Below are positions 1 through 9,489 of a stretch of DNA of 64,000 nt, one piece after another (position 1 is the first letter of the stretch; the number at the start of each line of letters is the position of its first letter). Origin of the DNA: UBA10649 sp963700255 (GTDB lineage Bacteria; Actinomycetota; Actinomycetes; S36-B12). The position numbers and the translations under genes are program-made. The notes beneath the pieces were generated by a model. The model saw only the letters and a list, made by a program, of their open reading frames with translations. It had not been told where the DNA came from and did not search any database. The DNA lies in assembly GCA_963700255.1 (NCBI GenBank), contig CAVOWW010000018.1, forward strand, positions 1 through 64,000, written 5' to 3'.

Positions 1-661
1 TCAGGTCCTCTGCCAGCGGCAGCGCCGAGCCGATCTTGATCTTGATCTCCTCGGCCGTTTGCTCGCCAATGAGAAGGTTGTACTTCTTGCGCACGTAGTT
101 GATGATCGCATCGTCGATGCGGTTGCCACCGACCCGGACGCTGCTCCACACCACGATATCGTACATCGAAACCACGGCAGCCTCTGTGGTTCCCCCGCCA
201 ATATCGACCACCATGTTACCGGTTGGCGTGCCGATCGGCAGGCCTGCGCCGTAGGCCGCAGCCAGAGGCTCGGGGATAAGATAGGCCTGTCGAGCACCTG
301 CTTGCTCGGCCGCATCTCTAACGGCGCGGCTCTCCACGCTCGTAACCCCACGCGGCGTGCTGATCATGACACGCGGCCGCAACAGGGGATTGCGTCCAAT
401 CGCACGCCGGATGAAGTAGCGCAACATGGCCTCGGTGACCACATAGTCGGCCACGACACCGGCTCGCAGTGGCCGAGCGACTTCGATGCTCTCCGGGGTC
501 CGGCCCAGCATATCACGGGCCTCTTGTCCCACCGCCACGATCTTGTTATCGCGGGCCGAGATGGCAACGACCGAGGGCTCTTGCAGAATAATGCCCTTGC
601 CACTCACATAAACGATGACGTTAACGGTGCCCAAGTCAATGCCGATTTGCTTTTCGAACAA
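1..661 (-). CDS. mreB: MreB rod-shape-determining protein (partial)
   Basis: Bacterial actin homologue that organises the cell-wall elongation machinery at the inner membrane. The minus-strand frame begins IGIDLGTVNVIVYVSGKGI, the phosphate-1 motif of the actin fold, and later shows VVDIGGGTTEAAVV (phosphate 2) and PRVMISTPRGVTSVE. There is no ATG: the start is a TTG at 659-661, with a GGAG ribosome site at 668-671 six bases upstream. The gene runs off the left end of the window, so only about the first 220 residues are seen. It lies downstream of atpC in the same direction but has its own promoter. Identification is firm; the start codon is chosen on frame and ribosome site. Confidence 0.93.
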   Translation of the reverse strand, partial: MFEKQIGIDLGTVNVIVYVSGKGIILQEPSVVAISARDNKIVAVGQEARDMLGRTPESIEVARPLRAGVVADYVVTEAMLRYFIRRAIGRNPLLRPRVMISTPRGVTSVESRAVRDAAEQAGARQAYLIPEPLAAAYGAGLPIGTPTGNMVVDIGGGTTEAAVVSMYDIVVWSSVRVGGNRIDDAIINYVRKKYNLLIGEQTAEEIKIKIGSALPLAEDL

Positions 662-699
662 TTTTATCTCCGTTGAAAACCAGATGGTGCCAGGTCCTC

Positions 700-727
700 A
701 GTATAACGAAAACGGGGCCAGAGGCAA
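700..727 (-). promoter_or_regulatory. Predicted mreB promoter
   Basis: On the minus strand a TTGCCT -35 (722-727) is followed after 16 bases by a TATACT -10 (700-705). It overlaps the atpC terminator hairpin and precedes the mreB start by about 40 bases. Predicted by eye only. Confidence 0.45.
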
Positions 728-746
728 ATTGCCGGCCTGACCCCGT
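708..746 (-). terminator. Rho-independent terminator after atpC
   Basis: Minus-strand arms ACGGGGTCAG (737-746) and CTGGCCCCGT (712-721) form a 10-bp stem with one G-U pair and a 15-base loop, followed by a short T run (708-711). It lies just after the atpC stop and marks the likely end of the ATP synthase transcript. Confidence 0.6.
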
Positions 747-776
747 CGTTGGCAAGGGACTGTATGTGAATTTGAC

Positions 777-1244
777 CTATTCCGGACCGACCTCGCCGGG
801 ACGGGGCACAGGGCCGCGAACCGGTTGCTTGCGGCGTCGCTCGGCCACCTTGAGGCGGATCTTGGAACGCCGCAGCGCCAGATCGGCCAATTGCCGGCGT
901 TCCTCTGAATCCATCTCGGACTGCGCCAGGAACTCTTCCGCCTCGCGCCGGGCCTGCTGGGCTCGGGCGATGTCGATTTCCTCAGCCTCCTCGCCTGACC
1001 GAGCCAAGAGGATGATCTTGTCGGGCCGCACTTCCATGAAGCCGCCGCCGACCGCAAAGAAGCGATCTGGCTGGCCTTCCTTCTTGATCACAAGTTCGCC
1101 TGGAACGATGAGGGTCATCAACGGTGCGTGTCTGGGCAGCACTCCCAGGACCCCGCTTGCGCCAGGCGCGACCACCATGCTGACATCATCCTGATAGACG
1201 ATCCGTTCCTGGGCGATAAACTCAAACCGAATGGTTTCTGCCAT
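777..1244 (-). CDS. atpC: ATP synthase F1 subunit epsilon
   Basis: Central-stalk epsilon subunit of F1, which couples rotation to the catalytic head and can inhibit ATP hydrolysis. The 155-residue protein starts with the typical beta-sandwich opening (FEFIAQERIVYQDDVSMVVA, then GVLGVLPRHAPLMTLI) and ends in a charged helical region containing EEAEEIDIARAQQARREAEE. The C-terminal tail is Arg/Pro rich and makes the protein somewhat longer than the usual 130-140 residues. It is the last atp gene of the operon, downstream of atpD across a 97-base gap that carries an unusual hairpin, and is followed by a terminator. Confidence 0.95.
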   Translation of the reverse strand: MAETIRFEFIAQERIVYQDDVSMVVAPGASGVLGVLPRHAPLMTLIVPGELVIKKEGQPDRFFAVGGGFMEVRPDKIILLARSGEEAEEIDIARAQQARREAEEFLAQSEMDSEERRQLADLALRRSKIRLKVAERRRKQPVRGPVPRPGEVGPE

Positions 1245-1265
1245 GGCTTCCTCTGACGGGCAGAG

Positions 1266-1337
1266 GTGTCAAGTGTCTGAGGTGTCAAGTGTCAAGTGTA
1301 GTCTGGGATACACTTGACACACTTGACACTTGACACT
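1266..1337. repeat. Inverted repeat built from the 10-mer TGTCAAGTGT
   Basis: The atpD-atpC gap contains three copies of TGTCAAGTGT on the left (two overlapping) and the reverse complement on the right, around an 8-base centre (GTCTGGGA). Read as RNA on the minus strand it would fold into a long imperfect hairpin between the beta and epsilon coding regions. It could act in mRNA processing or stability, or be an intergenic repeat element; function is not known. Confidence 0.7.
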
Positions 1338-1341
1338 CCGG

Positions 1342-2763
1342 TTACTTACCCTTGCGCAGACGCTCGGCCTTTTCCACGGCACTGTCGATGTTGCCCACCA
1401 TGTAGAAGGCTTGCTCGGGCAGGTCATCGTACTTGCCTTCAAGGATCTCCTTGAAGCCGCGCACGTTATCTTCCAGCTTGACGTACTGGCCCGGCGTACC
1501 GGTGAAGACTTCGGCGACGAACATCGGCTGCGTCAGGAAGCGCTGAATGCGCCGCGCCCGATGCACGGTCAGCTTGTCGTCTTCGCTCAATTCCTCGACG
1601 CCGAGGATGGCGATGATATCCTGCAGGTCCTTGTAGCGCTGGAGCGTTCTCTGCACGGCTCGGGCGATGGCGTAGTGCTCTTCGCCGACGATCAACGGGT
1701 CTAGAATGCGGCTCGAAGAGGCCAGGGGGTCCACCGCCGGGAACAGCGCCTGCTCCGCCAGGGAGCGCTCCAAAGAGATGGTCGCGTCCAGGTGGGCAAA
1801 GGTCGTGGCCGGCGCCGGGTCGGTGTAGTCGTCAGCCGGCACGTAGATGGCCTGCATCGACGTGATAGACCCTTTGGTCGTGGAGGTGATGCGTTCCTGC
1901 AGGTCACCCATCTCCGAACCCAACGTCGGTTGATACCCTACTGCCGAAGGCAGGCGGCCAAGCAACGCGGACACCTCAGAGCCTGCCTGCACAAAGCGAA
2001 AGATGTTGTCGATGAAGAGGAGCACATCACGGCCTTGGTCACGGAAGTACTCGGCCATAGTCACGCCGGTCAAGCCTACGCGCAGTCGGGCGCCCGGTGG
2101 CTCGTTCATCTGGCCGAACACCATCACCGTGTTCTTGATCACGCCGCTTTCCTGCATCTCGTGCCACAGGTCATTGCCCTCGCGGCTGCGCTCGCCCACG
2201 CCGGCGAAGACCGAGTAGCCTTCGTGGAACTTGGCGATGTTATAGATCAGCTCTTGGATGATCACCGTCTTGCCCACGCCCGCGCCGCCGAACACGCCTG
2301 TTTTACCACCTCTGGTGAAGGGCGCCACCAGGTCGATGACCTTGATGCCCGTCTCAAAGACCTGCGCCTTAGTAGACTGCTCGACGAAGGACGGTGCGGG
2401 GCGATGGATCGGATAGCGAACATCCGTCGTTATCGCGGGACCCTGGTCGATCAATTGGCCGAGGACGTTAAAGAGCCGGCCCAGGGTTTCCGGTCCGACA
2501 GGCACCATAATCGGCGCACCCGTATTGATGACGTCCATACCCCGGCGCAGGCCGTCGGTGCTAGACATCGCCACCGTGCGCACACGACTGCTGCCGAGCT
2601 GCTGCTGAACTTCGCAGACCAGCTTTCCACCGTCGTCTAGCGGGATCTCAACGGCAGCGTACACTTCGGGCAGCTGACCATCTGGGAACTCAGCGTCCAC
2701 AACTGGACCGAGAATGGCGATGATTTTACCAACTGAAAGACCATCGGTACCGTTTTGGGCCAT
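1342..2763 (-). CDS. atpD: ATP synthase F1 subunit beta
   Basis: Catalytic beta subunit of the F1 head, synthesising ATP from ADP and phosphate. About 473 residues, the usual length. Walker A GGAGVGKT lies at about residues 159-166, followed by GVGERSREGNDL with the catalytic Glu region, and LLFIDNIFRFVQAG (Walker B). The open frame extends six codons further upstream, but those codons cover the ribosome site GGAGG seven bases before the ATG at 2761-2763, so that ATG is chosen. Intact single frame. Preceded by atpG and followed by atpC. Confidence 0.97.
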   Translation of the reverse strand: MAQNGTDGLSVGKIIAILGPVVDAEFPDGQLPEVYAAVEIPLDDGGKLVCEVQQQLGSSRVRTVAMSSTDGLRRGMDVINTGAPIMVPVGPETLGRLFNVLGQLIDQGPAITTDVRYPIHRPAPSFVEQSTKAQVFETGIKVIDLVAPFTRGGKTGVFGGAGVGKTVIIQELIYNIAKFHEGYSVFAGVGERSREGNDLWHEMQESGVIKNTVMVFGQMNEPPGARLRVGLTGVTMAEYFRDQGRDVLLFIDNIFRFVQAGSEVSALLGRLPSAVGYQPTLGSEMGDLQERITSTTKGSITSMQAIYVPADDYTDPAPATTFAHLDATISLERSLAEQALFPAVDPLASSSRILDPLIVGEEHYAIARAVQRTLQRYKDLQDIIAILGVEELSEDDKLTVHRARRIQRFLTQPMFVAEVFTGTPGQYVKLEDNVRGFKEILEGKYDDLPEQAFYMVGNIDSAVEKAERLRKGK

Positions 2764-2796
2764 GTTACGTCCTCCAAACACAGTCGACTACGCAAC

Positions 2797-3711
2797 TTAA
2801 GCCAGCGCGTTGGCGCCAGCGGCGATATCGAGCAACTCCTTGGTGATTTTTTCCTGCCGCGCCTTGTTGTAGCTGAGGGTGAGATCGGCAATCAGATCAT
2901 TCGCAGCGTCGGATGCGTTGCGCATGGCCACCATGCGCGCGGCGTGCTCACTGGCGATAGACTCATACAGCGCCTGCAAGACCTGGAGTTCGGTGAAGCC
3001 ATACAGAACTTGGCTCAGCACGGTTTGTGCATCCGGCTCAAAAATATAGTCCGGCGCCATCGGAGCCGAAGGCTCGCCCGGCTGAATCGGCAGCAGCTGG
3101 CGAACAACCGGTGTCTGCCTGAGTACGCTGTGATAATCCGTGTAGGCCAAGTAGACCGCATCGCACTCGCGGCTCGTGAAGTCATCAACTACGACCCGCG
3201 TGATCGGCGCCACGGAGTTGATATCCGCGCCGGTGGCGCGGGCTTCACTCGCTCGAGCCAATGCGTCGCTGGTCGGCCGGTCACCCACGTTGATGAACGT
3301 GGCGCGCATCGGGGGCCCGTACCGGGCCATCCAGTCGCGTCCTTTCTTGCCTACGGTGACGATCGTTACCTCTTTGCCTTCATCCTGCCACTGACGGATG
3401 TGTTTCCAAGCGTAGTTAATCATGACGCTGTTTAGCCCGCCCGCCAGCCCGCGGTCGGCTGTAATCAACAGCAAACAGATTCGCTGGACCGGACGTTCCT
3501 GCAACAGCGGCTGCAGATCGGCCTGGCTCTGGCGCAAACGAGCCAGGAAGGTGATCACCTCCCATGCCTTGTTTGCGTACGGACGAGTCGCCTCTACCTG
3601 GGTCTGTGCGCGGCGCATTTTTGAGGCGGAAACCGCCTCCATGGCGCGTGTGACCTTGGCGATATTCTTTACGCTGCGAATACGTCGTCTGATTTCACGG
3701 TCGGCTGCCAT
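2797..3711 (-). CDS. atpG: ATP synthase F1 subunit gamma
   Basis: Central shaft subunit of F1. The 304-residue protein begins with the conserved coiled-coil opening REIRRRIRSVKNIAKVTRAM followed by VSASKMRRAQ, has the mid-protein ITADRGLAGGLNS motif, and ends with an ARMVAMRNASDAANDLI segment typical of the C-terminal helix. Length is slightly above the usual 285-290. Intact. It sits between the unusual lipoprotein gene and atpD. Confidence 0.96.
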   Translation of the reverse strand: MAADREIRRRIRSVKNIAKVTRAMEAVSASKMRRAQTQVEATRPYANKAWEVITFLARLRQSQADLQPLLQERPVQRICLLLITADRGLAGGLNSVMINYAWKHIRQWQDEGKEVTIVTVGKKGRDWMARYGPPMRATFINVGDRPTSDALARASEARATGADINSVAPITRVVVDDFTSRECDAVYLAYTDYHSVLRQTPVVRQLLPIQPGEPSAPMAPDYIFEPDAQTVLSQVLYGFTELQVLQALYESIASEHAARMVAMRNASDAANDLIADLTLSYNKARQEKITKELLDIAAGANALA

Positions 3712-3745
3712 TGGCGTCTTCTTTCAACGACTGTGATGCTTTCTA

Positions 3746-5130
3746 CTAAGACCTGGATTTCAGAATCACGATCCGGGTCTCGCTGGGTGGACTGACCGCT
3801 TGGTAGTTGTCCGGCCCAACCTGCTTGACGACCTGAACGCTCCACTCGCCGCGGCCGTCGTTACCATCGGGGTGGAACAGATCCATGAAACGCTCGTCGG
3901 CGATCATGCTCACACATGGGCCGCTTCTCTGCCCATCACAAGCGTTGCCTTTGCTGAGCACGCTGCCCGCATTGTAGATTTTGCCTACCGAGTCGCGTGC
4001 GACCAACACGCAATTGGTAAAACTCATCGGGCGCCAACTGCTCGGCGACAGGCACAAACTCCACAATAAGAGCAGACCCGTAATTCCGAGAGGTTTCCAG
4101 TTCAGGCCACAGGAGGGTTGGGGCGCCATAGCCGACGCTGGGCTTAGGTGCTGGCGTCGGCTGAACCACCACAGGAGCCACTGTTGGACCGGGCTGTGTT
4201 GGGCGTGGTCTTGCCGTGGGGCTCGGCGCACGGGTCGCGGTGGGTGCTGGGGTTGGCGGCGCCTGGACTTCAAAGGTGATGCCTGTGTTACGCGTCGAAT
4301 CGCGCAGCGATTGTGCCCACCAGATCCATTGGCCTGCATCGAGTCCGCCCGTGGCATCAGCCGAATAGACGGTCTCGAGAACTCCTTGGTCGTCTGACGT
4401 CTGGAAACTCGGCGTCAGCAACCTACCACCTGGCAGTTCCAACCACGCCAACACCGTCTCACCGCTCTGGAAGCCGGTCGCCCGAAAGCGCATTTCCTGG
4501 CCGGCAAGGGCCGGTGAGGTCAGGGCTTCGGCCTTAGGCAGCGACGGCGGCAGCGGTGTTGCTTCGGGTTGAAACTCGCCGAGCTCGATGTCATCTACCA
4601 GAAGTGCACCGTTCTGGCGAGCTACCAGCACACGCGCCTGCTGAGTTCCCAGATCGCCCTGCCCTTCAATGGTTTCTCGCCAAACCACGTCCACAGCCAG
4701 GTGATCGGCCGACTGGCTCAGCGCCAAGCAACTCGAAGTAGCTTATGTGCGGGTTGCTCAGCGCCAATCGACCCAGGACCAGCTCGGCCAACCTCTCCTG
4801 GCCACCCGTGGTCAGCAATCGACCATAAGCGACCCGATACTCACCTGAAGAGAGCTTGCCTAGAAAGTCCCGCACCACATCCAACGCGCCGGTCACATCC
4901 TCTTCGGTGAAGGGTTGCGTCGTTGGCGTGTCGGTCACAGCAGCCGTGGGCGTCGCGCTTGGCGAAACCAATGCCGGCGTTTCGACAGACACAGCGACAG
5001 CGGTCAATGTCTCAGAAGGAAGAGAGGTCGCCGACGCGGGTGTTGGCCTGCCTGCGGGGTTCCGGCTGCAACCTGCCAAAAGCAGAAGCGCCAGCAATCC
5101 CATTCCAACTATCCGCTTGACATGATTCAT
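3746..5130 (-). CDS. Lipoprotein inside the atp operon (frameshifted)
   Basis: Unrecognised protein of about 460 residues encoded between atpA and atpG. The N-terminus (start 5130) has a signal peptide with lipobox LLLLAGC, so it is probably membrane anchored outside the cytoplasm. Its N-terminal domain has EEDVTGALDVVRDFLGKLSSG. A long Pro/Thr/Ala linker follows the middle region, and the C-terminal domain contains VSMIADERFMDLFHPDGNDG and ends ETRIVILKSRS. Three frames must be joined: one shift near 4,710 and one near 4,010. The shifts may be sequencing indels, since each segment keeps coding character. Such a gene is not part of the standard F1Fo set; a link to ATP synthase is inferred only from position. 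Confidence 0.7.
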
Positions 5131-5189
5131 TCGCTCTCTCTCACCTCACACAAAACAGCACAGCCGTCGTGCCAACGGCGGGTATAAGG

Positions 5190-6699
5190 CTAACCAAGGA
5201 ATTGCTTGTTAAAGTCGTCAAGGGCCACGCGCAACCCTTCGGCGTTGGTGTCATCCAAACGCTTGTCGCGCTGGATAGCCTGACCGATCGATGGATGGCT
5301 CGAGTCCATGTACTGAGCAAAAGCCTGCTCCCACTCGGCAATGCGAGCTGACAGGGATTTTGTCCAGGAAGCCGTTGGTTCCGGCGTAGATGGACATCAC
5401 CTGCTTGTCCATTGGGACAGGTCGGTATTGCGGCTGTTTGAGCAGCTCGCTAAGCCGTTGGCCGCGGTCGAGCTGGCGCTGAGTGGTCTCATCCAGGTCG
5501 GAGCCGAACTGAGCAAAGGCAGCCAGCTCGCGGAACTGGGCCAACTCCAGCTTGAGGCGGCCTGCAACTTGCTTCATCGCCTTGGTCTGGGCAGCCGAGC
5601 CCACGCGGCTGACGCTGACACCGACGTTCAGCGCAGGCCGCACTCCGGCATAGAAGAGGTCCGACTCCAGATAGATCTGGCCATCGGTGATCGAAATGAC
5701 GTTCGTCGGGATGTAGGCTGAAACGTCGTTCGCTTGCGTTTCGATGACCGGCAGCGCGGTCAAGCTACCACCGCCGTACTCCGGCGCCAGCTTTGCGGCT
5801 CGCTCCAAGAGACGGCTATGCAGATAGAACACGTCGCCGGGGTAGGCCTCGCGGCCGGGCGGGCGTCGCATCAGCAGGGAGACCTGGCGATAGGCCTGTG
5901 CGTGTTTGCTCAGGTCATCGTAGATGATCATCGCGTCCTTGCCCTGCTCCATGAACTCCTCGCCCATGGCACAACCGGCATAGGGAGCGATGTACTGCAG
6001 AGCCGCCGGATCAGAGGCGCTGGCCATCACGACGACCGTGTGCTCCATGGCGCCGTACGACTCGAGCGTGGCCACGACCTGAGCCACCTGGGCGCGTTTC
6101 TGGCCGATGGCGACATAGATACAGATCAGGTCTTTGCCCTTCTGATTGATGATCGTATCGATTGCGATGGCCGTCTTGCCGGTCTGCCGGTCGCCGATGA
6201 TCAACTCACGCTGGCCGCGGCCGATAGGAATCATCGAGTCGATGGCCTTGATGCCGGTCTGTACGGGCGTGTCCACCGACTTACGCACGACCACGTTAGG
6301 CGCAATACGCTCTACCGGGCGGTATTTGTTGCTCTCGATGGGCCCTTTGCCGTCCACCGGCTGGCCGAGCGCGTTGACCACGCGGCCGATCAGGGCGTCG
6401 CCAACAGGCACCGACACGATACGCCCGGTGCCGCGCACCAGATCGCCCTCGCCGATGTCGCTGTATTCGCCCATGATGATAATGCCAACCGAGTCTTCCT
6501 GAAGATTGAAGACAATGCCCAGCGTCCCGTTAGGGAATTCCACGATTTCGCTGGCGGCGGCATTAGCCAGACCAACCACGCGCGCGATGCCGTCGCCGAT
6601 CTCGACGACGGTGCCGACGTCTACGACGCGTTGAGGTGCCTGAAAGCTTTGGATTTGTTGGCGAATCAGGTTTGCCAGGTCCTGAGTTCGTGCTGCCAT
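5190..6699 (-). CDS. atpA: ATP synthase F1 subunit alpha (frameshift near 3' end)
   Basis: Non-catalytic nucleotide-binding subunit of F1. Starts MAARTQDLANLIRQQIQSFQ; Walker A GDRQTGKT is at about residues 169-176, and the conserved IPIGRGQRELIIGDRQTGKT segment is complete. After NGFLDKIPVS near 5,345 the frame breaks: in the next frame the expected tail continues AEWEQAFAQYMDSSHPSIGQ and ends DDFNKQFLG with a TAG at 5190-5192. The reconstructed length is about 503 residues, normal for the family. A single missing or extra base is the simplest explanation, probably a sequencing error in an essential gene. Confidence 0.95.
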
Positions 6700-6775
6700 C
6701 TAAGAGTCCTCCACTGGTCCTTCCCCATAAAGAAAAGGACCTGCGACCTAGCCGATGAGCCAGAACGCGCCAAGA

Positions 6776-7312
6776 TTAGCGGGACGCGACGCCCAAGCTC
6801 TGGCGCAGGGCGGCCATGCGGCTGGCTACGCTATTGTCCAACAGTTTGTCGCCTACGCGAATGACGAGACCGCCGAGAATTGCCGGATCGACCTTGAATG
6901 TAAACTCCAGCCCGGCGCCGAACTGTTCGACCAAGCGTTCCTCGATAGCTGAACGCTCGGAAGGAGTCAATTCGACTGCCGCGGTGACCTCGGCCACGGT
7001 GGGCCGTGGGCCACCTGCTGACGCCGCCATATCCCGGAGCTCCGACACGACGTCGTCGATCAGGGCGATGTCGCCGTTGGCCAGCATGCCGAGCACGAAG
7101 TTGCGCACAGGCTTCGGCGTACTTTCTGGCAGCAGCGGCAGCAAGGCGGCTTGCCTGGCTTCGAAGCTCTTGGTCTGATCCGTGAGCATTCGCACGAGTT
7201 CCGGGCTGCGATGGAGAACCCCAGCCGTCAACTCCAGGCCACTCAGCCAATCCTTGATTGCGGTCTCAAAGACCACGCTCGCGTAGGTTCGTGCTTCGCT
7301 GCTTGCGCTCAC
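6776..7312 (-). CDS. atpH: ATP synthase F1 subunit delta
   Basis: Delta (OSCP) subunit joining the peripheral stalk to the top of F1. 178 residues, the usual size. Shows ARTYASVVFETAIKDW near the N-terminus and the characteristic C-terminal segment VDPAILGGLVIRVGDKLLDN followed by SVASRMAALRQSL. Intact. It lies one base from the atpF stop and 76 bases before atpA. Confidence 0.94.
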   Translation of the reverse strand: MSASSEARTYASVVFETAIKDWLSGLELTAGVLHRSPELVRMLTDQTKSFEARQAALLPLLPESTPKPVRNFVLGMLANGDIALIDDVVSELRDMAASAGGPRPTVAEVTAAVELTPSERSAIEERLVEQFGAGLEFTFKVDPAILGGLVIRVGDKLLDNSVASRMAALRQSLGVASR

Positions 7313-7313
7313 G

Positions 7314-7815
7314 TTAGCCCCTCGCTTTGCCGTCAGCGGCCAGGAACTCGGTGACGAAAGCGCGTTGAGACTCGCGGTTCGATAGCTCGCGGCCGAGTAC
7401 CTTCTCCGCGGCCAGCAACGCTAGCTCGGCGACTTCACCCTGCGCCTCCGCCAAGATGCGCTCACGCTCGCGCGAGGCCTCGCTGCGGGCGTCATCGACG
7501 ATACGCTGCCCTTCCTGGCGGGCATTGGCCTCAATCTCAGCTGCCAAGGTCTCTCCACGCTTAGAAGCGGCCGCGATGCGCTCCATAGCGTCGCGGCGCT
7601 CGGAGTTCGAGCTGTGCCTGCAATTGGCCACGCTCAACCTCAGCTTCCCGACGTGCTACTTCCGCTGCTTGCAGACCTTCAGCGATGCGCTGCTTACGAT
7701 TCTCCAACATCTTGAGCACGGGCTTATACAGGAAAGCCCGCAGAAGCAAGAGCAGAAGAACGAAGTTGACGATCTGCGCAATCAGGAACGGTCCATTGAT
7801 TCCTAGTGCTTCCAA
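7314..7815 (-). CDS. atpF: ATP synthase Fo subunit b (frameshifted)
   Basis: Peripheral-stalk b subunit, one N-terminal membrane helix (FLIAQIVNFVLLLLLLRAFL) and a long charged coiled coil. The start is a TTG at 7813-7815, with GGAGG seven bases upstream and the sequence MEALGINGPFLIAQ. Reading breaks near 7,605; the coiled coil continues in another frame as RRDAMERIAAASKRGETLAA and ends LAADGKARG. The joined protein is about 167 residues, normal for the family. The break is likely an indel error. Gene order E-F-H-A supports the call. Confidence 0.93.
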
Positions 7816-7972
7816 TCTGGCACCTCCATTTCGCCTGATAGGGATAGCCTAATCCATAAGACAGAAAGGATCATCCCGATCAAAGCAAGCACCGATCCAT
7901 CCCGAACGAGACGGTGGGACGGTGGGACGCCATTCAGCGTACCCTGCGCCCCTCCACTCCGCCCGGCGATGA

Positions 7973-8209
7973 TCACCCTGTGAGTCCAGGAGCACCGACG
8001 AAGAGGAGCAGGAGTGCTACTACCAACGCGTAGATCGCGATGGCCTCTGCGAAGACGATGCCCAGAATCATGTTGGTGCGGATTTCGCCAGCTGCCTCTG
8101 GGTTACGGCCAATGGCCTCCATGGCGCCTGCCACCAACAAGCCAACGCCGATGCCGGGGCCGATAGCGCCCAAACCAATCGCCAGAGCTGGTGCGAGAAT
8201 CTCTACCAT
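7973..8209 (-). CDS. atpE: ATP synthase Fo subunit c
   Basis: Ring-forming proteolipid of Fo that carries ions across the membrane. 78 residues, two hydrophobic helices joined by the polar RNP loop (residues 35-37). Helix 1 has the glycine-rich GAIGPGIGVG, and helix 2 has the ion-binding carboxylate Glu55 in FAEAIAIYA. Glu55 is followed by Ala rather than Ser or Thr, and no helix-1 Gln is seen, so proton rather than sodium coupling is more likely. Intact and in operon position between atpB and atpF. Confidence 0.96.
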   Translation of the reverse strand: MVEILAPALAIGLGAIGPGIGVGLLVAGAMEAIGRNPEAAGEIRTNMILGIVFAEAIAIYALVVALLLLFVGAPGLTG

Positions 8210-8329
8210 TCTGAAATTCCTCCTTGTCGATCTTGCATGGCTAGCAGTTGCCCAGAACCAGTTTGGGTTTGCGCTAGCTCACAGCAGCTACCAATTGTCA
8301 CGAGATCGCCGTGCGCACAGACGCCAAGA

Positions 8330-9391
8330 TCAGACAATCTCTTTGATCACGATCAATGATCGCTCGTCGTGTCCATGGCCTACCACAGCCATCGACATGA
8401 AGATGAGCGTCAAGAAGGCAAACACGAAGGCCTGCATGAAGCCGACGAAGACTTCCAGTCCGTAGAAAGGTAGGGGCACGATGAAGGGGACCAAGAAGGT
8501 CATCACGAACAACAGGACCATGCCGGCGAAGACGTTGCCAAAAAGACGGAAGGTAAAGGAGATGATCTTGGCAATCTCGCTAATGAACTCCAGGATGCCG
8601 ATGAAGATGTCAATCACCTTGATCCCGGTCATCGGTGGCATGATGAACTTCCGCATGTACCCGATGCCCAGCGCTTGGAAGCCGATGACCTGCGTCCAGA
8701 ACACCGAGATCAAGGCCAGAGCCAAGGGCACGTTCAAGTCGGTCGTGGCCCCTCGAATGTAGGGCGCCAAGACGTAGGCGCCGACCTTGCTTGTGTGACT
8801 TTCTTCCTCGCCATGCTCGGCCGCAGCCTCCGCTTCGGCAGGATGGGCATCGATCTCGGCCTTTTGCTCGTCGGTCAGGGTCACCTTTTCAGCGGTTAAC
8901 GTCCTAATTCCTATAGGCAATTCCGTGACCTTGTAGCCCGTCGTGACACCGGCAATCTCGTAGGCGGTCTCGAGCGGCTCAAGCTTGCCAATGCTGTCCG
9001 CGCCAGGAACCAGTCCCATCCAGTTGGCCACCAAAACGAACATCAGGATGGTCATGAAGAGCGGGAAGAATCTCGCAGCATTCGCTTTTCCGGCCACGTC
9101 CACACTGAGATTGTGAAACCCCTCGATAAACCACTCCATCAGGTTCTGCAACCCACTCGGAATGTCTTTCATTTTGCGAGTCGCAAAAATCGCCAACAGG
9201 ATAAGAATCACATCAGCAATCACCGTTGCAAAGAACGTGTTGGTGACGGGTATTCCTGCGACCGTAAAGACTTTCTCAGCGGGAAGAACGATCGTGGGGA
9301 GGGGGACCTTCAGCAGGACGGCACTGCCGATCATGGCTACCAGCACAACAATAATGAGGATTATGTTGCGGGGCGTAAAGAACTTGCGCAC
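8330..9391 (-). CDS. atpB: ATP synthase Fo subunit a
   Basis: Membrane subunit a that forms the ion half-channels against the c ring. 353 residues, longer than the usual 240-270, because of an N-terminal extension and a hydrophilic, Glu/Ala-rich insertion (around EKVTLTDEQKAEIDAHPAEA) before the later helices. The essential Arg lies in FTFRLFGNVFAGMVLL. This long form is what I associate with Chloroflexi. First gene of the atp operon; no atpI homologue is seen upstream. Confidence 0.95.
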   Translation of the reverse strand: MRKFFTPRNIILIIVVLVAMIGSAVLLKVPLPTIVLPAEKVFTVAGIPVTNTFFATVIADVILILLAIFATRKMKDIPSGLQNLMEWFIEGFHNLSVDVAGKANAARFFPLFMTILMFVLVANWMGLVPGADSIGKLEPLETAYEIAGVTTGYKVTELPIGIRTLTAEKVTLTDEQKAEIDAHPAEAEAAAEHGEEESHTSKVGAYVLAPYIRGATTDLNVPLALALISVFWTQVIGFQALGIGYMRKFIMPPMTGIKVIDIFIGILEFISEIAKIISFTFRLFGNVFAGMVLLFVMTFLVPFIVPLPFYGLEVFVGFMQAFVFAFLTLIFMSMAVVGHGHDERSLIVIKEIV

Positions 9392-9427
9392 GTCTTTGTG
9401 TCCTCCTTAGGTTCGATCCAGGTTCGA

Positions 9428-9465
9428 ACTCAGGGCTACCACTAAAAAAAGCTATTGCCCTGAGT
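9428..9465. other. Hairpin in the atp leader
   Basis: Perfect 9-bp arms ACTCAGGGC (9428-9436) and GCCCTGAGT (9457-9465) around a 20-base loop with a run of seven A (T on the minus strand). It falls inside the predicted 5' leader of atpB. The T run is in the loop, so it is not an ordinary terminator; it could stabilise the mRNA or act in attenuation. Confidence 0.45.
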
Positions 9466-9489
9466 GGGATGATCGGGACAACTTGGCCG

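Noticed and set aside
7973..8209. Sodium-coupled c ring
   Set aside because: Residue after Glu55 is Ala and the helix-1 Gln of sodium c subunits is not seen, so proton coupling is preferred.
9405..9435. tRNA T-loop-like GGTTCGAACT
   Set aside because: No acceptor stem, anticodon arm or D arm can be built around it.
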